This document shows, in pieces, positions 32,330-43,355 of a DNA stretch of 64,000 nucleotides. This stretch comes from Smallanthus sonchifolius. Lineage: Eukaryota; Streptophyta; Magnoliopsida; Asterales; Asteraceae. Each line of letters begins with the position of its first letter. The stretch's first letter is position 1. A program made the translations under genes and the position numbers. Under the pieces are notes generated by a model that saw only the letters and a program-made list of their open reading frames with translations, made no database searches and was not told the origin of the DNA. The DNA lies in NCBI GenBank assembly GCA_023525975.1, contig CM042030.1:32048350-32112349 (forward strand), in the 5' to 3' direction.

Positions 32330-33253
32330 GTGAGTTCTATGTGCCCGCTTCTATGTTATGTGCAAATTATTTTAAATATTTTGGGGCTGAAGTGTATACA
32401 CTAAATGAATAAAAGATATGAATGCCAATGTGATCATACGTGATATACTAATATATTTATATAAATATATGAAAATGAATTATGAACAAAGAATGAAACG
32501 TATGTTTACAAAGAATGAATGAAAGAATAGCATAACATAAATAAATGAAATCTTGCTTTATAATTATATATATTGCATGTTATGAATGTATGTATACGTT
32601 ATGGACGGAAACGAAGCTAACGGCTACTTCTGTAGACGGACGACCACGCGACTATTTTGCAACCCGGAAAAATACGTTCATTCGCAAGCTAGGACGTACA
32701 AAAGACATTAGTGGGCGGTCGAAGTAAATGCTTTAATAGTATAACGGTTGCATAAACAATAGTTCGTGTGGGAAACAGATGCCTTAGGTCAGGCGAGCGA
32801 ATATGACGGACTACGACGGTAGGACGGTTAAGACGGATGGTAAGACGGTTTAGACAGACGGTCGAAGGTTGGCCGGACGGTTTTAAGGCGGACGGTTTCT
32901 AGGATCGGACGAGTAATAGGGCTACGATGGTAGCTTAAGGGCGTATGTCTTTGTGATATACACAGTAAAAGACGGGTTGATCACCCTTATGTGTATGACC
33001 AATGAATGTTAAGGAAAGTAAAGGTGAATGCATATCTATGTAATCACATAAGAATGATGAAAGAAAATCAAAAGTTATGAATACGTATTTATGTACTCGC
33101 ACATGAACTGCAAATGAAGGTCAAGGATATGTTAATGTGTATTTATATAAATGTATATATAATTATGCATACTTTTAAAGACAATAATGTTCATACCTAA
33201 TCGCTTTAAACTAGAACTCACCACCGTTAGCTGACTTTTAGTATACATTTCAG
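32330..33253 (+). promoter_or_regulatory. Predicted intron in family A LTR
   Basis: Donor TATCAG|GTGAGT at 32330 and acceptor ACATTTCAG|G at 33253 enclose 924 nt. Before the acceptor stand AACTCACCACC and GCTGACTTTTAG, like the Tekay LTRs. The acceptor is 239 bp from the LTR end. The donor is also present in the LTR at 62622 (63677). Confidence 0.45.
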
Positions 33254-33983
33254 GTAAAGAAAGGAAGGGTCGTGCGAAGGCGTGATGGTTACCCGACAAG
33301 CGACTGACATCCCACTCTTAATTGTTAAGAAAATGTTGTCTTTTTAATTGTTAAGACTTCCGCTGTTATGTTATGTATTTGAATGATGTTTGTTTTCACT
33401 ACTCTCGAATGTTGCTAATTTAAGTTCTGTATTTATGACTATGTTTATGAGGAAATCCAGCAAGTGAGGTTACCCGGGAAAGGGGCCTTACATTTATTAC
33501 TAAATCAGTTAAAGCGTTTAAATGTATATTATCTGTGTGAAAAATATGATTATAATTTTCTTTTATACGACCAAGTAGGTCGTAATTGTTTGTATTAATA
33601 TTTTTGTTATGAAGTCTATCACTGAATTCTAGATTAAGAAAATCAAGTCGCCTTTTCTGGTTTTGTGAACCTATGATGAGGAAATTTCGACTCTTTAGTT
33701 TAACTTTTAAAACTTATTAGTCTTCCCTAAAAATATTTTCTTACATCCCATTAATATTAAAACATAAAAGAAATATAAATTTCACAAATATGTGGGACTT
33801 TTCATCCTTCTTGTTATCAAATCAATAACAATCCCATAATCTTCACCTGAGCAGGTTTTCATATAAAATAGGACTTAAGCAATACGCTGCATGAATATGG
33901 ACCTGTCTCAGTCTTTTAGATTTTAAGAAAAAAATCAACATCAGTTAGACATCTTAAATCCTAGAGTATTATATCAAACAGGA

Positions 33984-34320
33984 ATGTTAAATATAAATAC
34001 AAAATTAATACGAAATAGTAGAGAAGAAAGTCTAAAGGGTTACAGAGAAAACAGTAACAATAGATTTAATTTCACCAGAAACTATACAAAAAATCAAACA
34101 ATCTGGAAAAAAATTCGTACATACAGGATTAATAGTTATAGGAATAAAAGCCTTAAGAAGAAAAAACCTAGGTACTAAATTATTAGCTTTAATACTAGAT
34201 AAAAGTTGGAAAACAGATTTAAAAAAGGCCATAATCTCAGGAATGAAGGTTGACCTTAGTCAAAATACAACTTTATTTTATTGTACACCAAGAATTTTAA
34301 AAGATGTTAAAGACCTAATA
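33984..34320 (+). pseudogene. Endogenous caulimovirid movement-protein fragment
   Basis: A plus-strand frame of about 100 codons resembles the central part of a 30K-superfamily movement protein (HTGLIVIGIKAL followed by LALILDKSW). Only a fragment is present, with an upstream stop, and its direction is opposite to the other viral pieces. Such proteins move virus through plasmodesmata. Identification is from pattern recognition only. Confidence 0.55.
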
Positions 34321-34664
34321 TTTTTGTTATGAAGTCTATCACTGAATTCTAGATTAAGAAAATCAAGTCGCCTTTTCTGGTTTTGTGAACCTATGATGAG
34401 GAAATTCTGACTTTTTATTTTAACTTTTAAAACTTATTAGTCTTCCCTAAAAATATTTTCTTATATCCCATTAATATTAAAAAAATAAAAGAAATATAAA
34501 TTTCCAAATATGTGGACTTTTCATCCTTCTTGTTATCAAAGCAATAACAATCCCATAATCTTCACATGAGCGGGTTTCCATATAAAATAGGACTTAAGAA
34601 ATACGCTGCCTGAATATGGACATGTCTCAGTCTTTTAGTTTTTAAGAAAGCCTTTGCCCTGATA

Positions 34665-34680
34665 CCAATTAGGAGGAGTA
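34665..34680 (-). promoter_or_regulatory. Primer-site-like sequence of the endogenous caulimovirid
   Basis: Minus strand reads TTGGTATCAGGGC, one base from the initiator-tRNA complement used by caulimovirids and many retrotransposons. It lies downstream of the predicted promoter in the same direction. Confidence 0.55.
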
Positions 34681-34685
34681 CCACT

Positions 34686-35179
34686 AAAAAATAGGAGGGG
34701 AATATAGTTACATGATGATGTAAGAACACAGATATAGATATACACAGCGGAGAGATAGATATGAACGGAGAGGAGGAGACGGTTTTTTTTTATATTGGGA
34801 TATAATATGAAGGATAGGGAAGGGACTAAGGTTTAAAGGTTAAAAACTAAAGAGGGGCGGAAAGAATTTAATGTGCCATAGAGAGATTGAAAATTTTTCA
34901 ATATATTCAAATTTTCGGTGTGTCTACAAATGAACTGAATGCCTCATTATATAGGCATGAAAAAGAAAACTATACAAAGCGCGATCTAATAGATGCGCAT
35001 TAAAAAAGAAAAAGCGACGTCTAAGATTTAAAGGAATAAAACGACAAAACTTTACTTACAATTATTTGATCTTTCAAGAGTGAGTGGGCCATCGATTCAT
35101 GTGAAACTTGTCTGTCATTATTGTTGTTGCTGTACTTATCTTGTCTCAGGAAAAAAGTCATTGCTTACGTTTTTTCTAA
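34686..35179. other. Viral leader/intergenic-like sequence without a gene
   Basis: Apart from the promoter-like core I see no gene. The sequence is A-rich and probably belongs to the virus-derived intergenic region. Confidence 0.5.
34905..34960 (-). promoter_or_regulatory. Caulimovirid-type promoter core (predicted)
   Basis: On the minus strand CTATATAATGAGGCATTCAG is followed by TTCATTTGTAGACAC, a layout like the TATA and start region of caulimovirus full-length transcripts. Order on the minus strand is TAV, promoter, primer site, then downstream ORF, matching the caulimovirus map. Activity is not known. Confidence 0.45.
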
Positions 35180-36610
35180 AAATCCCGGTGGGTACTTTCA
35201 ATGGTTGGTGTTGAACCGGTATCATCTGACTCAAGATCGATACTGAAATCGTCCATGTTTATAATGTGTTTTAGCTCTAAAGCTTCCCCATCTTCGGAGA
35301 ATGGCAGAAGAATGTTCCAATTTTTATGGGACCAGATTTGTATATAGTGTCACTCAGCCAGAAGATGATTGTTTTCCCAATGAACACTAGCTGGTAAATT
35401 CGGAGTGTTTTGATTTTGTGTGATAAATGATTTGTGTCCTTGCCTTGTAAGTTTGAAGTAACCTTGAAATTTTGTAAGGTAAGGTTCTCGATCCAGTATA
35501 GATCAGAGAATTGTATTTCTTTTTGTATGGCTAAATTTTTTAGGTAATCTTTTCCCGTGGGGTTATGGCTAATGGATATCCTTTTTATTACAGGTCTGTA
35601 TGTATAATCATTAGTGAATGGGAAGGAAGCAAAAATCTTACAACCAATATATGGAGGAAAGACATGTGTAGAATTGAATGATTAGATCATCAGGCATGTT
35701 TGTAGTACTTTATGTTTCTCCGAAAACATTTCTGTTTGTAATCTTTTCACAGCTAGTTATTATAAACATTTCTCCGAAAAGATTTATAGTACTTTATGTT
35801 TTGGAATTTAAATCTAATTCAATCAATCATACCACTATGGTAGAATTGAATGATTTCAGGCATGTTTATTTATTTGAGGTTTATTTGAAGAAGGCGAAGG
35901 CAAGTCCCGTCTCCGTTATCATCTGTTCTTTCTACAACTGTGACCCCTTTAAATTTTTCTTCATTAAGGGCAATCTTCATAAGTCTAAGTTGTAGTTCAT
36001 ACAACATTAATAAAAATTATGTACAAATATTCTGGGAAACCAATTATTCAAATTCTGGAAACCTGTCAAGAACTGGTTGAAGGCAAGGTCTCAAGGGTGT
36101 GTCTAGAATTCTTTCTTTGAAAGTATCAAAGCATCTGGTTTTTTCTTCTTTTTTCTCGAACCTTTGTTGCAACTGTATATTTTTTGCTTCTTTTTTCTGG
36201 TTTAATGAAAAAACTGTCTATTCCAAATTGTTCTCGGGCAGTTTTTAGGGCTTCAAAGAAGCTGTGAAAGCCTTTGTATATTGGTCCGGGACATTGTATA
36301 AACTTTGTAACTGTCTCCCATTTATTGAAAATTCCAATTTTTGATCCCCTAAAAATTATATAATTTGTAAACATTGGAGCATGTTTTTTGAGGTTTTTTT
36401 GGCTTTGCTCATTAAAATAAACGCTTAAGGCATTTAAGACTTGGACTTTGAAAGATGAAGCATGTGGCATGGTTTGAATATGCCACATATTATCTAATAA
36501 ACACTGCTGTTTGTCTGTTAATGTTATTCCGTTGTTTGGACGGAATTTTGTATGTAAATCACTGCATACTTGTAATGCATATGTCCCAAAAGAAATTGTA
36601 GGACCTTGTA
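35180..36610 (-). pseudogene. Endogenous caulimovirid viroplasmin/TAV (ORF VI-like), decayed
   Basis: An open minus-strand stretch of about 160 codons (36126 to about 36600) contains the RNase H1-N-terminal-like fold typical of caulimovirus inclusion-body protein: a FRGSKIGIFNKWE motif, then YKGFHSFFEAL about 20 residues later. Decayed, frameshifted continuation can be traced towards 35180. In caulimoviruses this protein forms the viroplasm and reactivates translation. Its N-terminus is cut by the LTR starting at 36611. Confidence 0.7.
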
Positions 36611-36906
36611 TGTTTAAGGCCCCAAACCCGGGAGGCCTCACTTATTGGATTTACTCATTCACAAACAGTTCTCAAACGTAGCTTCAACATTGTTCGAGCA
36701 TGCGAAAGCATAAATATTGTCTAAAACATTCATTACATAGCATAAACATAACGTAACGGGATGCTAGTCATCATATCGGCCGGGTAACTTATCATCGCTT
36801 GCCAAGCATCACCGTCCCTCCGTACCTGTCCTTAACATGAATGAGCATACTAAAAGTCAGCTATGCTGGTGAGTTCTAGCTTTACATAAAACCTTAGCAT
36901 AATCAT
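36611..36906 (-). repeat. A-like LTR, 3' end, minus strand (left half)
   Basis: On the minus strand it ends GGGGCCTTAAACA and resembles the family A LTR 3' end (GAGTAAATCC, GAGGYYWCCCGGG, GCTGACTTTTAGTAT). It is interrupted at 36902-36906 by Tat and resumes at 56385. Confidence 0.8.
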
Positions 36907-37516
36907 TGTTTTGGGTAAAAATTATTTAAACTAACTTTGTAACCAAATTTCGTAAGTGAGGTAGTGTGCTTGTAAAATCAATGTGAAACAATATAAAAGC
37001 GTAAAGAGCGACACGGTTGTTTACGAGGAAAGCCCTTGATCGTTCAAGATCTACTGCATAAAACCTCGGGAGGTGACAATCGACACCTGCCTCGTTCCTT
37101 CAATAAATGATAAAGAATTACAAGTGTTGAGCAGCAAATGATCGAATACTAAGTGTTACAGAACTTCTGGCAAGTGTTTGGTAATGCTAAGTGAATTGTG
37201 TGTGTTGCTAATCGATCAAGCCGCTGATTAAATACAGAAAATGATCCTAACTAATTTTTCTAGGATCCCGAAGCTTTACTCGGTCTTCAAATATGACCGT
37301 TGTTGAGCTTCTCTCGCAAGTTTGATACGTCCTCTTTGACTTCTCGTTCGATTCTTCATGGACAAAATGAGTCAACACGTTTTACCTGCGTATATAAAAG
37401 AAATAGAGGACAAATAGCCATTAGTAGCATTAATATTCATTATACCGAAGTTACCAGGATCTTGGATTCCGGATTATGCATCACTCAGGATCCTGCTTGA
37501 GATTTAACCCATAACA
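36907..37516 (-). repeat. 3' LTR of Tat
   Basis: 610 bp, matching 55775-56384. The polypurine tract on the minus strand (TTTTGGGGACAAT) abuts it at about 37515-37527. Confidence 0.94.
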
Positions 37517-37781
37517 ATTGTCCCCAAAATTTGACAGCTGTACACCGAAATTACAGCTGTTAAATTTTCAAAATTCGAATTCTGAAAGATAAACGGCTGC
37601 ACGATAAGACGTGGCGTGATAATTGAGGGCAGAAACGGCGTCGTTTGAAGCAGTCGTCATTAATCCTCTATAATTACTTTTCTTTTTTATTAATCCCAGA
37701 CTTCATCTTCTACCTCTCTCTGGGATTTCAGGTAAAATCATATCTTCTTTTTCTCATTATCTCTTTCAGTTTTTGTATTAA

Positions 37782-39424
37782 ATGGCTAAGAAAACCACAT
37801 GATCTTCCACATCTTCAGATGATTTCTATAGTCAACATCTGATAGCTAACCCGGATTCTGAGAAATGCACCTTTACTGATCGAGACATCGATCTTCTTAA
37901 ATCTGGGGGATTCTTCCGTAAAAACACCGTCTTTCGACCTTTTGACCCTAAGACGAGAGCAGATTTCACTTCTGACAGTTGGGTCTGCTTTCCGTCTTTC
38001 CCCTTTACCATAGACTTCTCATATCCTTTCACTGTCTTCACCACTGAATTCTTTGAGAAAACCGGTTTGAGTTATGCCCAAACGATGCCCGTGATTTGGC
38101 GAGGTTTTCATACTTTGGAGATTTTGATCTGTAACCGTGCTCTCGACTTCAGCATTTCTGAATTGGCTTATGTTTACAATCTGAGGAGCCATGGTTCTTC
38201 CCGTTTCTTTATTCCAAATCAAAACCGGCATGAACCACTTAATCCTTAAAACAACTCAAAATGGTCTTAATTGGAAAAATAATTTCTTCTTTGTGAGAAG
38301 AGATTCGATCCCTGGTGGGGATAAGTTGCCGATCAAATGGATTGTAAATGGTAGGGTTTTATTTCGTAGGATCCTCATTATTTTGATATCCTGGATACTG
38401 ACATTTTGATTTCTTTTCTTGTTTCACAGCACCGAGGTTGTCTGAGGTAGCTCCACCTTCTTCTGAGACTGCTAAGAGAGTCATATTTTTTATAGCATCG
38501 AACCCATAGAGCGAACCTTTAAGGTCAAGATTCAGTCGATAGCAGAGAGCTCGGAAACATATCCCTCAGACTCAGAAATGTTTGGTAAGACAAAAGGAAT
38601 TCACAATATTTTGTTAGTTAATAGGATATATAATGGTCTAACACTCTAACCTATTATCTTGAAATAGGTGTTCGCAAACCAACCTCCAAATTTGCTCTTG
38701 AGGACATTGACAGCATGCTTTCCTAGGGAAAAAATGCCAGGCCAGCCATTACTCCCAGCTGCCAAACCAGAAATTCCTAAACCTGAGTCTTCCACTGCTC
38801 GCCCCAAGTCTTCATCCGACAAGAAACGAAAGGTTGTCGATCCTGTCGAGCTAGTCATCACCGAATGCTCAGATTATGCTGATCTTCACACACTTGGTCA
38901 TTTCGTGAGTAACATTCAGTATCCCGGATCCTGATCTTATTGTTATCCTAACACGCTATTTTTGTGACAGGCTTTGGAGAAAATGACTAAGATCCACGAA
39001 GCATCGATAAAAGAGGCTGAAGACAGCAAACAAACGGTGATTGACCTGCAAAAGATAGGGGCAGCCAAGAGAAAAAAGTTAGCCTAAGCGACTGATGAGC
39101 TTGATAAGGTGAAGGGCGAGCTTCATGATGCTTATGCCCAACACGCCCAGGATCTTGAAGAATCTCACGAACAGGCTAAGTAGTCGGCTTCAATTTCAAT
39201 CTTTCAAGCCAGAGTCAAGATGGCTGAGGAGGCTGCTAACAAGGATTTTGATCAGGCTAACTGGGATGTACTGTGTTGGAAGAAGCTGATTGCTAAGCTG
39301 GGTGGAGAGCCAATGCCGGAGATAGACGAGGGCAAATCGGTGGCTGAAGATGATGTGGAGGGTTCGGTGAAGGAGGATGCAGAGGTGATCGGTTAGGGCG
39401 ATGAGTGCAATAAAGAGAAGGCCT
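37782..39424 (+). pseudogene. Antisense multi-exon ORF of Tat (gypsy-type putative transposase domain)
   Basis: Runs opposite to Tat gag-pol. ATG at 37782, then a globular N-terminal part (SFPFTIDFSYPFTVFTTEFF, YAQTMPVIWRGFHTLEIL, NWKNNFFFV) like the plant domain called transposase (putative) gypsy type, then a charged coiled-coil part (38971-39424). Three GT-AG introns are visible: 38351-38429, 38585-38667 and 38905-38970. Defects: TGA at codon 7 (from CGA), a frameshift near 38235, another in exon 2, and further stops. Antisense ORFs at this place are known in Tat-lineage elements; their function is unclear. Confidence 0.75.
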
Positions 39425-39902
39425 GAGTCCTGTGTTTGGGGTATTCGTGGTTCTTGTTCTTAACTTCAATCGTTGTGTCTTAGTTGAACAGATTACTTTC
39501 TTGCTCTTTGGGATCCCTAGATGGGACAGACATTTTTAATTTCTGACTAATGGTTCAGGATTCAGGTGGATGGGTTCAATTTTTGGATGAAGCCCGAATT
39601 CTAATCTTCCTGCACTTATAATATTAGTATCTTTGACTATTTGCCATGATGGTTATATGTTTGATTGTTTGTAGAAAATTAGGATTTGTTAGGTAATTAA
39701 ACCTCAAAAAGAATAAGTTTAGGTACATTTTCAGTATACCAGATACTCAACGACAATTTATAAATAATACCTTAGGTTTCTGAAAAATATAGTCTGACCT
39801 CGATAAATGGTATAAAATAAAACATATCATGACTCAGTCCTTTGAATCTCAAATCTTCTATAAAAGCCAAATTATCAAGTAATACATACCTTTGTTGAGA
39901 AC
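39425..39902. other. Tat internal sequence without a gene
   Basis: Follows the antisense ORF and ends at the Tek-3 TSD (TAAGT at 39903-39907). AT-rich, no feature recognised. Confidence 0.6.
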
Positions 39903-40716
39903 TAAGTTGTGACATTCCGGATTTTTATTCACGCATTTGTAATATATATATCAGGTAATCATTTTCAACTAAATGAAATGCAAGTGTTTTTATTTAATTT
40001 TGTACAAAATATATATTTATTTTATGGATTTAAAATAATTAAAATTTTATACGTTTTAAACTTATATAAAATTTTATATAAAAATCTAAATTAAAAAGGC
40101 TTATATATAAAATAAGATAACCTATTTAAATAAAATAATTAACTTTTATAAATATATTTATAATAATAATAATAATATAAATTTATAAAATAAAATTTAA
40201 AATTAAAAAAATTTAATTAGTTTAAAAAGTTGAGGGGACTGTTTTGAAAATTTTCAAACTAAAAGGTTTTAAACCGAAAACCGATTAAGGGACAAAACCT
40301 GGCCAAATCAAACCACAAGGACCCATCCGTAATTATCTCAGGGACTTTATTTAAACAGAAACAAACTTCAGGGACCATTTCTGGCAAATCCCAATTCTCA
40401 TTTCCGGTTATCTCCCCCAGTGACCGGCGGTCCAAGCCATTTTTCGGCGACTCCTCGACACACCTGTCCCCTGCACCTCGACAGCCGAAATTGGTCTCCC
40501 TGACCTCGTCGTCCCCACGCAAACAATAGCCCTCGACCAATTTGTCTCCCCAACATACAGAAAGCCTGATCGTGTTTGTGGCCGAAAGTCCACGCCACGA
40601 ATTCGGCCCCGACAGTCAACTTCCACGCCTGCAAGATGGCTCGACAGTTTCGTCTCGTCCAGACGAGTGTCGGGACATGCTCAATTGCTTGTCTCATTAT
40701 CGGGATTGAGCTCGGC

Positions 40717-40725
40717 TATAAAAAG
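40717..40725 (+). promoter_or_regulatory. TATA box of Tek-3 5' LTR
   Basis: CTATAAAAAGCC, kept in the 3' LTR at 48658-48666. CT-rich, leader-like sequence follows. Confidence 0.7.
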
Positions 40726-41084
40726 CCATTACCGAACCTGCTCGAGCTCGCCATCCCCTCTCCACCCACTCTCACTCGAAATTGAAACTACCATTGTGTT
40801 CGTCGTCTCTGAGAGAAGCTGTGACCAGAATATCAGAGTCTAATTCCATCCCGAAGTTTGATTCCCATTCTTGACATTCTCGGATTTAGGACCCTGCCAA
40901 CCAGACCCTTCGCGACCAGGTTCGAGCCTCAAATTGGTTCTGTTAACTTCTATTATCAACAGGCAATCTATCCCAATCGAAATCTCGGCCTCAGACCATC
41001 GATCACCGGGCAAACCAATATCCCGGGACACTGGTTTGCCGGTTGCCGAGAACCAGCGACCAATTCGCATATGTGTTATGTAAT

Positions 41085-41200
41085 AAACATCACACACATA
41101 GCCAGCGATGGGCGATAGCCCGGCTGGTTATGCGCGTGTGTGTTTGTGTTGTAGGTCGCGGGTTCGATTCTTGTGGCCTCTGGCCCAACCCAAATTTTTT
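41085..41200 (+). repeat. tRNA-derived SINE-like module in Tek-3 5' LTR
   Basis: TAGCCCGGCTGG (41116-41127) matches the Pol III A box at 11 of 12 positions and GGTTCGATTC (41161-41170) is a near-perfect B box, 33 bp downstream. A T run (41195-41200) could terminate. There is no cloverleaf, so this is not a tRNA gene. The copy in the 3' LTR shows it was in the LTR before transposition. Confidence 0.6.
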
Positions 41201-41738
41201 CTGTTTTTATTTTATTTATTTATTTTATCATATTTTAATATTTTCCATAACAATGAAAACTATTACGAGTTGGTTTACTCGTTCGTTTATCTTGGAAACA
41301 ATTAAACCATTTTTTTCGTCACACATATTTAACCCGTCAAAGTTTTAAAATAATAAATGACAAACCCTATATTTTATAAACTTGTTTAAATAAGTTTTAA
41401 TTCATAAAAGAAAGTATATATAAATAATAATGATAAAATAAATAAACAAAATAGAAATTTTTATAAAAATAATATTTACTCGTTTAAAAATATAAATATT
41501 TAACAAGATTAAATATATATTTTTAGTTGTTAAATTTTACTAAAAATCATTATTATTTTACTACAATATTTTATACAAATAATTTTAAGAAATGTTATTA
41601 TAAACCTATACACATTTAAATACGAATACACATATACAAACATACAAAAATACATATTTATCTACATAGGATTTCATCGTGCGTAGTTTTCAACATCCTT
41701 ATCACCCGCACTTGTGGATTAAAACATCCGCTAGCAAG

Positions 41739-42214
41739 GTGAGTTACATAGCCCCTATTTTACATTTTTGCACATTTTGGGGTGAAACATTATACATGCT
41801 ACTCACATTGTTTATACGTGTTATACATGTGGACTATATGCTTATTATCTTGGATGTACATACATTTAAACACAAGAAAACCAACAGTAATATTAATAGA
41901 TCTATTGTGCCTGACCAGCCCACCCGGTTAGGGTGTTTATTACTGCATACTCGGATATAGCCGCGTGTTATATTCAAACATACCGAATATAGTAGGTAAC
42001 TATATTCAAACATACCGGACTTAGCTGTTGTGCTTTTTCAAGCGCGTCAATCAAGGTTTGAATTGTGATTAGATAAATGATACACCATATATATACTATG
42101 TTTAACAAGATAAACAATGAGTTGCAAAACGTTTTTATCTACTACTTATCGGAACTACAAAACCTATGTACTCACCAACTTTTTAGTTGACACTTGATTT
42201 AAATAATGTTTCAG
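41739..42214 (+). promoter_or_regulatory. Predicted intron within Tek-3 5' LTR
   Basis: Donor GCAAG|GTGAGT at 41739 and acceptor AATGTTTCAG|G at 42214, 476 nt. ACTCACCAAC and GTTGAC precede the acceptor as in Tek-2. The 3' LTR copy is 49681-50158 (478 nt). Confidence 0.5.
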
Positions 42215-42446
42215 GTTTGGATATGTGATTGCTTGCCGAAGATTCCTCCACTTAAGAACTATGGACCTAGTTAAATAAATCAATGTTTTGAACTAGACTA
42301 GGTTATTTGAAATGTATTGTATTTGGATCTTTGTTGTCTTTAAATTTAATTAATGAATTATGCAACATTTTAGTTATCATGTGCTTTTGAACAATCATTC
42401 CATTGTCGGCCTCGATGATTCCGCCATCGGTCGGGGTGTGACAGAT

Positions 42447-42458
42447 TGGTATCAGAGC
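42447..42458 (+). promoter_or_regulatory. Primer-binding site of Tek-3
   Basis: A perfect TGGTATCAGAGC three bases after the LTR, followed by the same TTATAG/CTATAA hairpin as in Tek-2. Confidence 0.93.
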
Positions 42459-42821
42459 CATGGTTATAGGGAATTAGGTTATTAGACACAATGACCTAGA
42501 CTATAACCCTAGGACTCCCTTTTATGTGTTATGTGCTAAATGATTAATTGTTATGTGAATTATTTGTAGTTAGGTATTATTTGAATTTTCCCAAGTTTGG
42601 TACATAAGACTTATACATACAAGGCTTAAATACATGATACATACTTTACATACACATTTGACAAACAAACTTATGCAAACAAATACACTAACCATCGTTA
42701 TCCATACTCATTCCTAATCCATATTAATTGCAACATTCCTACACATTTTATACTCATAGACTCTCAAGTCTATTAAAATCTTGAAATTCTCGTCAACGAC
42801 TTAAATTCTTGAAACCAGTAA

Positions 42822-42979
42822 AGGACACGTGCAATCTGGAAGGGTGACACCTGTACATTGGGTTTTCTGTCTAGGAAAGCATTTCGTATAAATCCAAATA
42901 AACGGACCCGTATGCTTTCCTGGGAATTCCTGAAGTGAGTGTTTACCTATAGGCTAAAGCATGTCTCCTTGAAAGTTTT
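42822..42979 (+). other. Conserved leader module of Tek-3 with 10-bp stem
   Basis: Counterpart of 4832-4990. AGGAAAGCAT (42873-42882) pairs with ATGCTTTCCT (42912-42921). The remaining leader up to 43355 shows no other feature. Confidence 0.65.
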
Positions 42980-43355
42980 GAGGAATTATTTAACGTTGAT
43001 AAGCCAATGTATTCGCAAGGATACGATCCGAACTTAAACTCAAAATTTGGGGACATTATAGCAAGATAGGAAGAACTAGACGAACATGCAAAGCAAATCA
43101 TTATTACAGGTGCACACGTAATAACAATTTGTAGTGCATGCAATTCCCGACAATTCCTATTACGCGAATAATGATCTATAACATCATGTTCTATCCGGAA
43201 TAGATGGCTTAGTTTCCCCCATCAACTTTGAATAAATACACATGCACTGGCACGCGTCATGATGAATCCCGCTTTTATGCTTACATTATTTCCCACTATA
43301 ACTCATATATATCCATCTTACCTAAAATATCATTGTCTTTTCTTATGGTTTTAGA

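Larger units (their letters stand above)
31482..33492 (+). mobile_element. Family A solo LTR (2011 bp)
   Basis: TGTAACATCCC to GGCCTTACA with a perfect TTTAT TSD (31477-31481 and 33493-33497). Features: TATATAA at 31601, an inverted repeat just before it (GGGCTTGGGCTCGGC with GCCGAGGGAAGCCC), a six-unit palindrome array, CAG|GTAACG and CAG|GTGAGT donors, an acceptor TACATTTCAG at 33244-33253, and a GACGG-rich stretch (about 32805-32910). Same family as the Gy-A LTR at 1-249 and the LTR at 62622. Confidence 0.96.
31217..33730 (-). pseudogene. Caulimovirid-like coiled-coil ORF, split by a solo LTR
   Basis: A Lys/Glu/Asn-rich, heptad-patterned reading frame on the minus strand occupies 33493 to about 33730 and continues at 31481-31217 once the LTR and one TTTAT copy are removed. 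Base composition is strongly A/T-biased like the viral fragments beside it. I assign it to the same endogenous virus from context; it could be an accessory or virion-associated protein. The specific identity is uncertain. Confidence 0.45.
33598..34680. repeat. Direct repeat of about 330 bp in the caulimovirid cluster
   Basis: 33598-33930 and 34320-34662 are near-identical by eye (TATTTTTGTTATGAAGTCTA through CATGTCTCAGTCTTTTAG). They flank the inverted movement-protein fragment. A tandem or concatemeric viral integration later rearranged would give this. Confidence 0.88.
39908..42443 (+). repeat. 5' LTR of Tek-3
   Basis: 2536 bp. The first 300 bp are very AT-rich. TATAAAAAG at 40717, then a pyrimidine-rich leader, a Pol III-promoter-like module (41085-41200), a predicted intron (41739-42214) and the terminal GGTCGGGGTGTGACA. 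No GCG-type palindrome array was seen. Confidence 0.94.

Noticed and set aside
35678..35995. Plus-strand frame of 105 codons in the viral cluster
   Set aside because: No domain, and the minus strand here carries decayed viroplasmin-like sequence.
37732..37769. A 38-nt intron in the 5' leader of the antisense Tat ORF
   Set aside because: CAG|GTAAAA and TTTCAG are present, but 38 nt is too short for a plant intron.
40259..40697. Overlapping minus-strand frames of 70-110 codons, repeated at 48200-48638
   Set aside because: Antisense frames in the GC-rich leader part of the Tek-3 LTR; no recognisable domain and duplicated with the LTR.
41105..41180. A functional tRNA gene
   Set aside because: A and B boxes are present but no acceptor stem or cloverleaf can be formed; better seen as a SINE-like remnant.
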